DNA of 64,000 bases from Alphaproteobacteria bacterium (lineage in GTDB: Bacteria > Pseudomonadota > Alphaproteobacteria > SMXS01). Each line of letters starts with the position of its first letter. Within the stretch, counting starts at the first letter, position 1. Of the stretch, positions 21,718-30,404 are shown one piece after another. The notes under the pieces were generated by a model that searched no databases, was not told the DNA's origin, and was given only the letters and a program-made list of their open reading frames with translations. A program made the translations under genes and the position numbers. The stretch covers positions 1-64,000 of the forward strand of contig WGNW01000010.1 in assembly GCA_016124315.1 (NCBI GenBank). The letters run 5' to 3'.

Positions 21718-22047
21718 CGCGCAGCGGATGCAGAGGGTGGCGGTGGGGTCGGCGCGCAGGCGCTCTGCCGCGATGTCGTCGCCGCAGCGCAGGCAATAGC
21801 CGTAATCGTCGGCGTCGATCCGGGCGAGCGCCGCCTCGATCCGTCTCATCTCCTCGCGCCGGCGCGCTTCCGCGGCCTGCGCCATGGCCTGTACCTGGAG
21901 GGCGTCCATGCGCGACAACCGGCCGACAGACGACTGGTCGAGTTCCACCGGCGCGCGGCTCTCGGCGGTCTCATCGGCAGCTTTCCGCAGTTCATCGAGC
22001 CTTGCCGCGAGACGGTCTCGCAGGGCGTCCAGCGACTCCGTTTCCAT
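21703..22047 (-). CDS. DksA/TraR-family zinc-finger protein
   Basis: A 114-residue protein with an N-terminal coiled coil and a C-terminal C4 zinc finger (CLRCGDDIAAERLRADPTATLCIRC). This is the DksA/TraR fold; such proteins insert into the RNA polymerase secondary channel and alter transcription under stress. It is shorter than housekeeping DksA and lacks obvious acidic tip residues in the DALQVQAMAQ stretch, so it may be a specialised relative. The ATG at 22047 has GGGAGG 5 bases upstream. It is convergent with the PRTase gene. Confidence 0.88.
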   Translation of the reverse strand: METESLDALRDRLAARLDELRKAADETAESRAPVELDQSSVGRLSRMDALQVQAMAQAAEARRREEMRRIEAALARIDADDYGYCLRCGDDIAAERLRADPTATLCIRCASGGA

Positions 22048-22231
22048 CAGCACCTCCCAGCTTGGGCCGATCCGCGCCCGTCCCCGAACAGTATGGCACG
22101 GCGACGCCCGCGCAAACCCCGTGGCGCCGCCGCTTCGTCAGCCAGGCTGCCCTGGTTGAGGTTGCAATGATGCCGCGAATGCAGTCTGCTCGCCGCGGGC
22201 GATCTGCCGTCCGGAGGCAACGGGAGGAACC

Positions 22232-22546
22232 ATGGAGATCGACGTGCTGCAACTGAAGGCGCTGCGGGACGCGGGCGAGCCCCACGTGCTGCTGGACGTG
22301 CGCGAGCCCCGGGAACTCGCGGTCTGCCGGATCGCCGACACCCTGCACATCCCCATGCAGCAGGTGCCCCAGAGGCTGGCCGAGGTGCCGCAGGACATAC
22401 CGGTGGTGGTGATGTGCCATCACGGCTCCCGCAGCGGCATGGTCACCCGCTTCCTGCGGGAGCAGGGCTACGGGAAGGCTGTCAACCTGCGGGGCGGCAT
22501 CGACGCCTGGGCCCAGGCCGTCGACCCCTCCATCGCCCGCTACTGA
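22232..22546 (+). CDS. Single-domain rhodanese-like protein
   Basis: A 104-residue rhodanese. The active-site loop is MCHHGSRSGM, with the persulfide cysteine followed by HHGSRS, and the N-terminal VLLDVREPREL (CH2A motif) is typical. It would carry sulfur as a cysteine persulfide in the cytoplasm, for example transferring it to thiol acceptors. No signal peptide is present. A strong GGGAGG stands just before the ATG. It is a single gene between the DksA-like gene and the SnoaL-like gene. Confidence 0.93.
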   Translation: MEIDVLQLKALRDAGEPHVLLDVREPRELAVCRIADTLHIPMQQVPQRLAEVPQDIPVVVMCHHGSRSGMVTRFLREQGYGKAVNLRGGIDAWAQAVDPSIARY

Positions 22547-22586
22547 CCGCGGCCCGCCGAGCGGGCGGCGATCGGCCATTGGCGCG

Positions 22587-23000
22587 TCATGCGGAATGCA
22601 GCGGCCTGTAGCTCCGCTGAAGGAACAGCCAGCGGCCGTCCCGCTTGACGTATTCGTCCTCGTAGAGCCCGGTGTCGTGCCGCACCGTGCCGTCTTCCCT
22701 GATCACCATTTCGCGGGGATAGGCCCGTCCGGTGGCGCGGTCGCCGTCGATGGTGACGGCCCCGAGGCACGAGATCGCCACCAGGTTGGGAAAGTTCGCC
22801 ATGGCTCCGGTCCACGCGGCGACGATCGCCACGCGCCCCTCCACCCGCGCCGTCTGCGACGACACCGGCAGGCACCAGACGCCGTCTTCCGCCCACAGCG
22901 CGCCCCAGGCCTCGGCATCGCGGCAGGTGACCGCGTCCGCATAGGCCCGGACCAGTTCGTGGATCGCCAGGCGGTCCTCGAAGGGTCCCTCGAATGCCAT
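22587..23000 (-). CDS. SnoaL/NTF2-like protein
   Basis: A 137-residue NTF2-fold protein: RLAIHELVRAYADAVTCRDAEAWGALWAEDGVW at the N-terminus and DEYVKRDGRWLFLQRSYRPL at the C-terminus. The fold covers small isomerases, dehydratases and the beta subunits of ring-hydroxylating oxygenases. It starts 20 bases after the TetR gene and probably ends the unit that also contains Rieske oxygenase 1. A second member lies at 29268. Function is not assignable from sequence alone. Confidence 0.85.
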   Translation of the reverse strand: MAFEGPFEDRLAIHELVRAYADAVTCRDAEAWGALWAEDGVWCLPVSSQTARVEGRVAIVAAWTGAMANFPNLVAISCLGAVTIDGDRATGRAYPREMVIREDGTVRHDTGLYEDEYVKRDGRWLFLQRSYRPLHSA

Positions 23001-23019
23001 CGTCTGTCTCCTCTCCGAT

Positions 23020-23733
23020 TCAGCGGCTTCCGGCGGCCAGCGGGGCCATCCCCGCGTCGAACAGGGCCGCCAGCTTCCCGGCGACCGTCCTCAGGTCCGA
23101 GGCCTTGCAGCGGCCGCGGGACAGGCGGTCGATGGACTCGTTCTCCACCAGGATGTGGATGATCGCCGAATTGAGGATGTAGAACGCCCAGTAGACGTCC
23201 TCCTCCCGGGCACCGGGAAGCTTGCGCTTCAGCAGATCGATGAATTCCTCCACCACCGCGGCGTATTCGCGCGCGAACGACTTGGTGTGGGGTTCCGATC
23301 CGGGCGTGTTGGCCGCCAGCGACAGCAGCTTCACATAGGCCCGCCAACCCGGCCCGCAGTCCATCGCCCGGTGCACCACCGGCAGGAAGAAGGCGTCGAT
23401 CAGGTCGGCGATGGTCACGTTCTCCTGGTCCGGGCGGTCCCTCACCTCCTGCAGCGCCCGTCCGAGGTCGGCGGCGTGCTCGGCGGAGCGGCGCTTGACC
23501 ACTTCGGAGTACAGGTCGGCCTTGGTGCCGAAATAGTAGCTCATCAGGCCGAGCGGCACGTCGCCCTTGAGGGCGATGGCGCGGGTGGTCGTGCCTTCGT
23601 AGCCCTGCTGCGCGAACAGCAGTTCGGCGGCGTCGATGATGCGGTCGCGGGTGCTGGGCTCCGTGTCGCCTTCGGGCTCGCCCTGGCGACGCGACGTGGA
23701 CTGGGATTTCCTGGCCAATCGATACCTGCTCAA
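23020..23733 (-). CDS. TetR-family regulator (TetR1)
   Basis: A 237-residue TetR protein. The helix-turn-helix covers about residues 28-75 (RDRIIDAAELLFAQQGYEGTTTRAIAL and LGLMSYYFGTKADLYSEVV). The C-terminal ligand domain includes WAFYILNSAIIHILVENESIDRL. It lies in the same direction as, and downstream of, Rieske oxygenase 1, CMD and ABM genes, so it may autoregulate that unit through the TTGGTCA palindromes at 26100 and 28856. The only start giving full length is TTG at 23733; an in-frame TTG 15 bases later is possible. The 198 bases upstream contain no other gene. Confidence 0.88.
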   Translation of the reverse strand: MSRYRLARKSQSTSRRQGEPEGDTEPSTRDRIIDAAELLFAQQGYEGTTTRAIALKGDVPLGLMSYYFGTKADLYSEVVKRRSAEHAADLGRALQEVRDRPDQENVTIADLIDAFFLPVVHRAMDCGPGWRAYVKLLSLAANTPGSEPHTKSFAREYAAVVEEFIDLLKRKLPGAREEDVYWAFYILNSAIIHILVENESIDRLSRGRCKASDLRTVAGKLAALFDAGMAPLAAGSR

Positions 23734-23931
23734 TCGAGAAAGCGGATCATGAAACTCCGGGTATCCGCCGGACGCCTCGGCAGACGCCGCTTTGCCGCGC
23801 TGACGGTGCCGGAGCCACGCCGCCCTGGCGCGAACCCGGCGGAACAGCTCCCATGGGTGACGCAGTTTCGGCGAAAAGGCAACTGCGCCCGTCGCAACCC
23901 CGCCATCTCGGCCCCCCGACGGTGCAAGCGC

Positions 23932-24261
23932 TCAGGCCTCGCGGCGCTCCGCACGCATCAGGGCCGCGCAATAGCCGACGCTGCCCAGCTCGGTCGTCTC
24001 GATTTCGGCGATCGCCTCCCGCAGCGCCGGCCCGTTCCCCAGATGGTAGTCGGCGTTGTAATGGACATCGAAGGCCGGCTTGTCCACGTAGCTGTGAAAA
24101 CCGATGAAGGTGTTCGCATCGCGCGGGTCGCGGCGCAGTTCGAAGACGATGTTGCCCGGCTCCTTGATGGTGTTCTCGGTGATCTCGCGCATGATCTCGA
24201 GAAACCGGTCCACCTTTCCCTCGTGGATCTTCATCCGGAACAGAAGCGTGTATTCAGCCAT
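23932..24261 (-). CDS. Antibiotic-biosynthesis-monooxygenase (ABM) type protein
   Basis: A 109-residue ferredoxin-like alpha+beta-barrel protein. TLLFRMKIHEGKVDRFLEIMREIT, EPGNIVFELRRDPRDANTF and YVDKPAFDVHYNADYH follow the ABM pattern of an initial strand, a helix, and a closing helix with H-x-x-x-x-H spacing. Such proteins act as small cofactor-less monooxygenases or as quinone/lactone-handling enzymes. It lies 35 bases after the CMD gene in the TetR1 unit. The exact reaction is unknown. Confidence 0.82.
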   Translation of the reverse strand: MAEYTLLFRMKIHEGKVDRFLEIMREITENTIKEPGNIVFELRRDPRDANTFIGFHSYVDKPAFDVHYNADYHLGNGPALREAIAEIETTELGSVGYCAALMRAERREA

Positions 24262-24296
24262 CTGGGCGGCCTCCCTGCCGCGGTCTGCGGTGGAAT

Positions 24297-24650
24297 TCAG
24301 GATTGCGCCGCAATCACCTGGCGGGCGGCCCGCAAGCCGTTCACACCCGCGGGCCAGCCGGCATAGTGGGCGAGGTGGATCATCATCTCCTCCACGGCCT
24401 GCGGCGTGACCCCAGTGTTGAGCAGGCCGCGCAGGTGGAAGCGCAGTTCGTGCTCCTTGCCCAGGGCGACAAGCGCGGCGCAGGTGACCAGCGAGCGCTC
24501 GCGGAGTTCCAGGCCGGGCCGGCTCCACACGTCGGCGAAGACGTGATCGACGGCCATCGCCACCAGCGGGTCGTCCAGCGGCGGCGCCGCCTCCGGCCCC
24601 ATCAGCTCGCGGAGCGTCGCCAGGCCGCGCTCCCGCCGTTCGTCGCTCAT
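24297..24650 (-). CDS. Carboxymuconolactone-decarboxylase-family protein
   Basis: A 117-residue all-helical CMD-family protein. FADVWSRPGLELRERSLVTCAALVALGKEHELRFHL is the CMD core; unlike AhpD-type members there is no C-x-x-C pair, so a peroxidase role is unlikely. True carboxymuconolactone decarboxylases act in protocatechuate degradation, but many relatives have other roles. It follows Rieske oxygenase 1 by 67 bases and precedes the ABM gene, pointing to a catabolic operon. Confidence 0.88.
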   Translation of the reverse strand: MSDERRERGLATLRELMGPEAAPPLDDPLVAMAVDHVFADVWSRPGLELRERSLVTCAALVALGKEHELRFHLRGLLNTGVTPQAVEEMMIHLAHYAGWPAGVNGLRAARQVIAAQS

Positions 24651-24717
24651 GGCTGTCTCCCCCGTGACGCGTCCGTCCCCTGGGACGGCGTGACCCGGCC
24701 TGTCCGCCGGGCTGGGC

Positions 24718-26058
24718 CTAAAGTCCGTCTTGCTGCCGCCTGCCCTCGGCGATGTAGTCGTCGATCTTGTTGTGGAACTGTTGGATGCGGTTCTCCTGCC
24801 CCGAGAGGTAGGCGCCCTTGAAGCCGCGCGAATGGAAGCCGAGCTGCTGGTTGCTCGCCACATGCAGGTCCTGATCGGCGGTGAATCCCACCGTCTTGCT
24901 GCCGAACGGAAACTCGTCCCGCTCCGCCGGCTGGAAGGGAATCATCCCGATCGGGCTCGGCACCATGCCATCCGCGTTGGGCTTCAGGGTCATGTGCCAG
25001 TGCTCGTAGATGCTCTTGTTCGGGTCGAACGGATGAGGCTCGCAGCGCTGCAGCGAAGCGCCGATGGACGACACGGTGATGGAGGAGCCGGGGAACAGGT
25101 TGAAGTGGTAGGCGTCGGTCAGCCACGACGGCTCAATGGTGGCGAAATAGTCGTAGCCCAGCGCCTCGGCGTTCTCCCGCTTGTGCTTCTGCATGGCGTC
25201 GCGGACTTCCAGGGCGCGGCCCTCGAAGTCTTTCGGATCGAGGCCCCAGGCCTGCATTTCCGCCGCCAGGGTCTCGTTGATGCCGTTCGGGTCGTCGCCC
25301 CGTTCGGAGGGCATACAGCCCTTCATCTTCATCAGGCTGTGGCCGGCGTCGAACAGCTCGAAATCGGTATTGCGATAGTCGTCGTCGTAGTAGTCGGCCA
25401 GCTGCGGATGCGCCGTCGGCAGGTGGTAGGATTCGCAGAAATTGTCGTGCAGCGCCTTCCAGTTGAACGGCACCTCCGTCACCCGGTAGAAGGTCCTCGT
25501 CATGTCCTGCAGCCGGTGCTGGTCGATATAGGTCTTCACCTCGCCCAGGAAGCTGCCCAGCGACAGGCAGTCCGGATCCATGTTGTACCAGATGAACCCG
25601 GCCCAGACCTCGCAGGGGATCTGGGGCAGGTTCATCTTGCCGCAGGGATTGCCCTTCGGGAAATCCTCCTCGTCCTGCACGTGGATCAGGGTGCCGTCGG
25701 CGCCGAACGTCCAGCCGTGGTAGGAGCAGATGAACTTTTCCGTCGACCCGCCCTCGGTCTGCACCAGGCGGTTGCCGCGGTGGGTGCAGACATTGTGGAA
25801 CGCGCGGACGGAACCGTCGTGCTGGCGCACCATGAGGATCGAGTCGCGGCCGAGGCCGTGGACGATGAAGTCGCCCGGCTCCGGTATTTCCGCCGCCCGG
25901 CCGCCGATGTTCCACACCCGGGCCCACACGTAGTCCAGTTCAAGTTCCATGAACTCGCGCGACGTGTAGCGGTCGCCGGTGACGCGGGCCTCTTCGGGGA
26001 CGATGCGGTTCGTCCGGCCCGACAGGTTCCGCTTGCTCTGGGGAAGTGTCGTCGACAT
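24718..26058 (-). CDS. Rieske ring-hydroxylating oxygenase alpha subunit 1
   Basis: A 446-residue Rieske non-haem-iron oxygenase. The [2Fe-2S] ligands are C91-x-H93 (CTHRGN) and C111-x2-H114 (CSYHGW). The mononuclear iron site is NFCESYHLPTAHPQ with H212 and H217; the residue linking the two centres is E209 instead of the Asp of naphthalene dioxygenase. These enzymes insert oxygen into aromatic or N-methyl/alicyclic substrates using electrons from a reductase that is not encoded nearby. The ATG at 26058 lies 42 bases downstream of a perfect TTGGTCA palindrome. First gene of the TetR1 unit. Confidence 0.93.
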   Translation of the reverse strand: MSTTLPQSKRNLSGRTNRIVPEEARVTGDRYTSREFMELELDYVWARVWNIGGRAAEIPEPGDFIVHGLGRDSILMVRQHDGSVRAFHNVCTHRGNRLVQTEGGSTEKFICSYHGWTFGADGTLIHVQDEEDFPKGNPCGKMNLPQIPCEVWAGFIWYNMDPDCLSLGSFLGEVKTYIDQHRLQDMTRTFYRVTEVPFNWKALHDNFCESYHLPTAHPQLADYYDDDYRNTDFELFDAGHSLMKMKGCMPSERGDDPNGINETLAAEMQAWGLDPKDFEGRALEVRDAMQKHKRENAEALGYDYFATIEPSWLTDAYHFNLFPGSSITVSSIGASLQRCEPHPFDPNKSIYEHWHMTLKPNADGMVPSPIGMIPFQPAERDEFPFGSKTVGFTADQDLHVASNQQLGFHSRGFKGAYLSGQENRIQQFHNKIDDYIAEGRRQQDGL

Positions 26059-26099
26059 CGATGCCTCCTGCGCTGCGCCGCAGCCGATGGCGCAATGGA

Positions 26100-26115
26100 T
26101 TGGTCAAGTGACCAA
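26100..26115. promoter_or_regulatory. TTGGTCA palindrome, copy 1
   Basis: TTGGTCAAGTGACCAA is a perfect inverted repeat (TTGGTCA / TGACCAA, 2-base centre) 42 bases before the Rieske oxygenase 1 start. A second copy with one mismatch lies before the TonB receptor. A TetR-type operator, most likely for TetR1, is the simplest reading. Confidence 0.7.
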
Positions 26116-26180
26116 AATCCTATTCCGGGCTTCCGCCCCAAGTCAAGCCGGCGGCCTCGACCGGCCCGGCTTCCCGGCGG

Positions 26181-26210
26181 AAAGACGCCGGAGGATCAGT
26201 CCTCCGGCGT
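26181..26210 (-). terminator. Probable terminator of the TonB receptor gene
   Basis: A perfect 11-bp stem (ACGCCGGAGGA / TCCTCCGGCGT) with a 4-base loop lies 49 bases after the receptor stop codon. On the minus strand it is followed by C and three T. The stem is very stable but the T run is short. Confidence 0.65.
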
Positions 26211-26259
26211 CCGACGGTGTCCCGCCGCGCTGCCGCGACAGGGTAGGCGACGCTTCCGC

Positions 26260-28740
26260 CTAGTAGCGGAAGGTGAGCTGGAACTCGATCGTCCGCGGCT
26301 CCAGCGGATAGCCGGTCAGATCCGACGGAAACGCCGTCGCATAGCCGGTGTTGCCGCCCGAGCCCGCCGCGTCGCGGGTGCCGACCAGCACGTAGTGGTT
26401 GGTCAGGTTCTTGCCGATCACCGCGAAGGTCCAGGTCTCGTCCGCCGCGCCGATGCGGATGGCCGCGTCCAGCATGGCGTATCCGTTCTGGATCGAGTTC
26501 GGGATGAACTCGCTCAGCGAGTACTTGGACTTCCACTTCACGTTGCCCGACACGCTCCAGCGCAGGCTGTTGCCGAGTTGCTGCTCGTAGTTGAAGCCGA
26601 AGTTGCCGGCCCACTTGGGCGCCAGGTTGCGGGGCTGTCCGGCCAGCTGCTGGTAGAACAGGCCGCCGTTCTGGATGGTGCAGCCCTGGGCAGGCGATTC
26701 ACCGCCCGAGCACGGCGCGATGAAGTCGGTGTAATGAGCGTCGTCATAGGCGAGCGACGCGTTGAGCGACAGGCCCTCGGCCCATTTCGGATCCCAGGTG
26801 ACCTGCAGTTCGGCGCCCGAGGTGCGCGCGCCGCCGGCGTTGAGCGTGACATAGGCGAAGATCGGCGCGTTGAAGAAGTTGAGCTGCAGATCGTTGTACT
26901 TGTAGGTGTAGCCGTCCAGCTCGAACGACAGGGTGCCGTCGGCGAGCAGCGCCTTGATGCCGCCTTCGAAGCCCTTGACGTGTTCCGGGTCGAAGGTGAT
27001 GTCGTCCACCGGATTGGCGTTGAGCGTGCTGTCGATGGCGCCGTTGTCGAAGCCGCCGGACTTGTAGCCCTTCTTGTAGGCCACGTAGAAGGTCCAGTTG
27101 GCGACCGGCTTCCAGGTCAGCGTCACTTCCGGGATCAGCGTGTCGTTGCGCTGGTCGGCCGTCAGGTTGCGGCCCTGGACGAACAGGCCGCTATAGGCCG
27201 GGTTGACGTAGGGCTGGATGAAGTAGGAGTTCTTGCGCTCCCACAGGTAGCGGGCGCCGCCGGTCAGCCGCCACTGGTCGGTGATGTCCCACTTGAGCTC
27301 GCCATAGGCCGAGACCGTCTCGCCGGTGGTCTCGGAGACCTTGTCGTAGGCGGTGTACCGTTCGTCCGGCGCGGCGGCCGAGTTCTCGGCCCCGGCGAAG
27401 TGCACGCTCTGCTCGAAGTAGCGATGGGTGTGCTGGTAGTAGAAGCCGAGCACGCCGTTGACCGGGCCGTCGAAGCTGGTGGCGGCGCGCAGTTCGGCCG
27501 AATAGTTGGTGAAAGTGTTGTGCTCCTGGGCGAAGGTCGAGGTGTCGGCGCCGCCGTCGCAGTCGCAGACCCAGGAATCGTTCTGGCGGTGGAAGTTCAG
27601 GATCGCCCGGATGTCGACCCAATCGAGCGCGTAGTCGGCATCGCCGGTGACGATGTAGGACTTGTACTCCTCGCCGAGCTGGCCGCCGAACCGGTTGAGG
27701 CCGGCCCGCGTCTTGGCGATGTCGGGCGGGATCGGGTTGCTGCCCTGGCGCCAGTCCTTGTTGCACTCGCCGACGCCGGCCGGGACCGGCATCTGGTTGG
27801 GCACGGTGCCCACGCTGCGGTGGGGAACGCCATCGAGGGCGTTGCACTGCACGAGTTCGAGCGCGCCTGGCTGATTGATCCTGTCATCCGCGTAGGACCC
27901 TTTCAGCCGCAGCGTCAGCCGGTCGGTGGGCGTCGCCTTCAGCGTGAGCCTGGTCTGGAAATTCTCGGTTCCCGGGCTCTTGGGAGCGGTCGGCGCCGGG
28001 TTGTCGTGCACCGTCGGCGCGAAATTGTTGGCGACGTCGAAGGTGGTGTATTTCGTGTCGGGCGCGGTGTTGGTCAGCCAGCCGCCCCACATCTTGGTGC
28101 CTTCGACGGCCAGCCGAAAGCCCCACTTGTCGTTGACCGGAACGGAGATGAAGCCCTGGCCCTTCAGGGACTCGGTCTTGACCTCGTAGCCGACCTGCGC
28201 CATCGCCTCGAACTCTTGCCCGGGATCGTTGGTGGTGATGGAGATCACGCCCGCCGTGGCGTTCTTGCCGAAGTAGAGCGCCTGCGGCCCCTTCAGGATC
28301 GCCACCTGGCTGACGTCGTACAGCCCCTCGTTGATGACGCGGCCCTGCGGGAAGTAGACGCCGTCGATGATCACCGCGACCGACTGCTCGATGCCCAGGC
28401 TGCCGGCGCTCGACGAGATGCCGCGGATGCTGATGCTGGTGCCCGTGCCGCTGAGGATCTTGAGGATTTCCAGCGACGGCGTATGGGCCGCCACGTCCTG
28501 CAGGTTGTTCAGCGAATAGTTCTGGAGTGTCTTTTCATTGACCGCGGTGATGGCGACGGGAATATCGCGCACCGATTCCTCGACGCCGCGCGCTTCCACG
28601 GTGACAGTCTCAATAGGTGCCGCCGATGCTGTCGCCGCCACCGCAAGCCCGACTCCCAAGGCGGCGAGCCCCGACGCTGCGGCGCGCAGCAGACGGGCGG
28701 AACGCGAAGACGCACGGTCTTCGCCAAGTATCCAATTCAT
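26260..28740 (-). CDS. TonB-dependent outer-membrane receptor
   Basis: An 826-residue TonB-dependent receptor. The N-terminus has a signal peptide (basic SARLLRAAASG, hydrophobic LAALGVGLAVAA, cleavage near ASAAPIE), then a TonB-box-like ETVTVEAR and a plug domain (DIPVAITAVNEKTLQNYSLNNLQDVAAHTPSL, SIRGISSSAGSLGIEQSVAVIIDGVY). The C-terminal barrel ends in an aromatic residue (LTFRY), as outer-membrane barrels do. It would import a ligand too large or scarce for porins, and the neighbouring oxygenase suggests an organic substrate, not iron. The ATG has GGGGAGGA 6 bases upstream, and a TTGGTCA palindrome lies 116 bases upstream. Confidence 0.95.
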   Translation of the reverse strand: MNWILGEDRASSRSARLLRAAASGLAALGVGLAVAATASAAPIETVTVEARGVEESVRDIPVAITAVNEKTLQNYSLNNLQDVAAHTPSLEILKILSGTGTSISIRGISSSAGSLGIEQSVAVIIDGVYFPQGRVINEGLYDVSQVAILKGPQALYFGKNATAGVISITTNDPGQEFEAMAQVGYEVKTESLKGQGFISVPVNDKWGFRLAVEGTKMWGGWLTNTAPDTKYTTFDVANNFAPTVHDNPAPTAPKSPGTENFQTRLTLKATPTDRLTLRLKGSYADDRINQPGALELVQCNALDGVPHRSVGTVPNQMPVPAGVGECNKDWRQGSNPIPPDIAKTRAGLNRFGGQLGEEYKSYIVTGDADYALDWVDIRAILNFHRQNDSWVCDCDGGADTSTFAQEHNTFTNYSAELRAATSFDGPVNGVLGFYYQHTHRYFEQSVHFAGAENSAAAPDERYTAYDKVSETTGETVSAYGELKWDITDQWRLTGGARYLWERKNSYFIQPYVNPAYSGLFVQGRNLTADQRNDTLIPEVTLTWKPVANWTFYVAYKKGYKSGGFDNGAIDSTLNANPVDDITFDPEHVKGFEGGIKALLADGTLSFELDGYTYKYNDLQLNFFNAPIFAYVTLNAGGARTSGAELQVTWDPKWAEGLSLNASLAYDDAHYTDFIAPCSGGESPAQGCTIQNGGLFYQQLAGQPRNLAPKWAGNFGFNYEQQLGNSLRWSVSGNVKWKSKYSLSEFIPNSIQNGYAMLDAAIRIGAADETWTFAVIGKNLTNHYVLVGTRDAAGSGGNTGYATAFPSDLTGYPLEPRTIEFQLTFRY

Positions 28741-28855
28741 TCTGGTTCCTCCCCAGTGTGACATCGACACGATCAAGTGCGCGGTCCGGGTCCCCTGCGT
28801 TCGGCGCCTGCCCATCGGCCATGGAGCGCAGCCGCCCTCTTCCCCGCGACCGATA

Positions 28856-28872
28856 TTGGTCATTTGACCTAA
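28856..28872. promoter_or_regulatory. TTGGTCA palindrome, copy 2
   Basis: TTGGTCATTTGACCTAA repeats the half sites and spacing of the site at 26100, with one mismatch in the outer right arm. It lies 116 bases upstream of the TonB receptor start. The 28741-29267 gap (527 bases) otherwise holds only promoters and no credible gene. Confidence 0.65.
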
Positions 28873-29071
28873 CTATTCACTTCTTTGCACAATGGTGTCA
28901 ACCGCGGTCCATTCCGGGCGCGCGCCGCTCCCGCAGCGGCCGGCCGGCGATCACGCCTTCATTGCCGACGTTCTGCTCGGCGCCCCGAGAACCTGCGCCT
29001 TCCGCTCCTGTGCAGCCTGGCCATCCTCTCCCCGCCCGATGGAAACCGATCGGTAACAAGTAAATACATTG

Positions 29072-29088
29072 TTGGTTCTTTCGACCAA
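29072..29088. promoter_or_regulatory. Related inverted repeat, copy 3 (degenerate)
   Basis: TTGGTTCTTTCGACCAA has the same outer half sites (TTGGT / ACCAA) but one base more in the centre. It lies 180 bases before the SnoaL-like gene at 29268. It may be a weaker operator for the same regulator; confidence is low because the spacing differs. Confidence 0.35.
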
Positions 29089-29267
29089 TCTATCCCGAAA
29101 GACAGACACGCTCAACTGTTCCGGACAGACCTGACGGTCCGGCGGCGACGGCCTGCGCAGGGCGGCCGGCTGCGGCCGCGAAACCCCGAACGCGGAATTG
29201 CTCTCGCCGCCCCGATCCCACAAGCTTGTCCGGCCGGACGATTCCGGCGGCAATTGGGGAGAACCGC

Positions 29268-29723
29268 ATGACCATCGAAGACCTGCTCGAAATCGAGGAG
29301 ATCAGGAACCTGCGCCACCTCTACGCGCTCTATCTCGACAGTGGCGAAATCGAGAAGCTGGTGGCGCTGTTCGTGGAGGACGGCGTCGCGGAATGGCCTG
29401 AGCACATGGGCGGCTACTGGGCCGGCCACAAGCGCATGCTGGAAGGCTGGACCGCAGTCTACAAGGAGAACGACCTGCCGTTCGCCCACCTGCATGTCGC
29501 GACCAACCCGTTCGTCCGGCTGACCGGACCGGATACCGCCAACGGCCGCTACTACGCCATCTCGGTCCACACCACGGAAACGGACATCTCGCAGGTGATC
29601 AACGTCATCGGTATCCACGACGACCTGTACCGCAAGATCGACGGGAAGTGGTTCTTCGAGAAGACCCGGTACGACTTCCTATACCCGGTGCGCCGCTACC
29701 AGGGACCGCGGATCCCGATCTGA
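29268..29723 (+). CDS. SnoaL/NTF2-like protein 2
   Basis: A 151-residue NTF2-fold protein. TIEDLLEIEEIRNLRHLYALYLDSGEIEKLVALFVEDGV is the typical N-terminal helix pair, and DLYRKIDGKWFFEKTRYDFLYPV closes the fold. The length and layout match SnoaL-like proteins and small (beta) subunits of Rieske oxygenases. The ATG follows GGGGAGA. It is divergent from the TonB receptor across the 527-base regulatory gap, and converges on the nitroreductase gene with 8 bases between. Function unknown. Confidence 0.85.
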   Translation: MTIEDLLEIEEIRNLRHLYALYLDSGEIEKLVALFVEDGVAEWPEHMGGYWAGHKRMLEGWTAVYKENDLPFAHLHVATNPFVRLTGPDTANGRYYAISVHTTETDISQVINVIGIHDDLYRKIDGKWFFEKTRYDFLYPVRRYQGPRIPI

Positions 29724-29731
29724 GCCGGAGA

Positions 29732-30373
29732 TCACCGGTAGGCCGCGCCCCAGCGGTCAAGGTGCACCAGCTCATCCAGTGGGCGCCGGCGTACCGGGCC
29801 GAACCGCCCCTTCGGATAGCCGATCGGGACGATGGCGAAGGAGCGCACGCCGTCGGGCAATCCGAGCACGGCGTCCACTTCCTTGCCGTGGGCCATGTGC
29901 CGCGTCGTCAGGGTCGCCCCCAGGCCCAACGCCCGGGCCGCCAGCAGCATGTTCTGCACCGCAGGGTAGATCGACGCGCCGCTGCCCGGGTTGCCGCCGT
30001 CCCTGCCGACCTCCAGGCAGGCGACGATCCACACCGGCACCTCGTGGAAGTGACGGGTGAGGTGCTCCACCGCGTCGATCTGGCGCACCAGCGTGTCCTT
30101 TTCCGGCCCCGGCTCCATGCGGTCGAGCCTGGCCTTGTAGTGCGGCCACGCCACCTCGTCCCAGGCCTGCTCGTAGAGCGGCTGGATGCGCTCCTTCACC
30201 GGCCGGTCCTTGACCACGATAAAGCCCCATTGCTGGGCGTTGCCGCCGCTGGGCGCCGAGCGCGCCGCCTCCAGGATCTTCCGGATCAGCTCGTCCGGCA
30301 CGGGATCCGGCTTCAGCCGGCGCATGGCCCGGGTGGTGTGGATGATGTCGAACAGCCTGGCGTCGTCTTCCAT
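29732..30373 (-). CDS. Nitroreductase-family FMN protein
   Basis: A 213-residue nitroreductase-fold protein. IIHTTRAMRRLKPDPVPDELIRKILEAARSAPSGGNAQQW contains the FMN-phosphate-binding R-x-x-R and the S-A-P-S-G-x-N-x-Q motif. A second FMN-site region is GASIYPAVQNMLLAARALGLGATLTT. Such enzymes reduce nitro groups, quinones or enones with NAD(P)H; some are dehydrogenases. It starts 31 bases after the CoA-transferase gene, in the same direction. The ATG at 30373 is preferred over an upstream TTG. Confidence 0.9.
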   Translation of the reverse strand: MEDDARLFDIIHTTRAMRRLKPDPVPDELIRKILEAARSAPSGGNAQQWGFIVVKDRPVKERIQPLYEQAWDEVAWPHYKARLDRMEPGPEKDTLVRQIDAVEHLTRHFHEVPVWIVACLEVGRDGGNPGSGASIYPAVQNMLLAARALGLGATLTTRHMAHGKEVDAVLGLPDGVRSFAIVPIGYPKGRFGPVRRRPLDELVHLDRWGAAYR

Positions 30374-30404
30374 GGGGTCCCTCCGCGGCAATTCCCAGCG
30401 TCCG

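Noticed and set aside
24730..28761. A 1343-codon open frame on the plus strand
   Set aside because: Antisense to Rieske oxygenase 1 and the TonB receptor, which have clear family motifs. Composition is that of a shadow frame.
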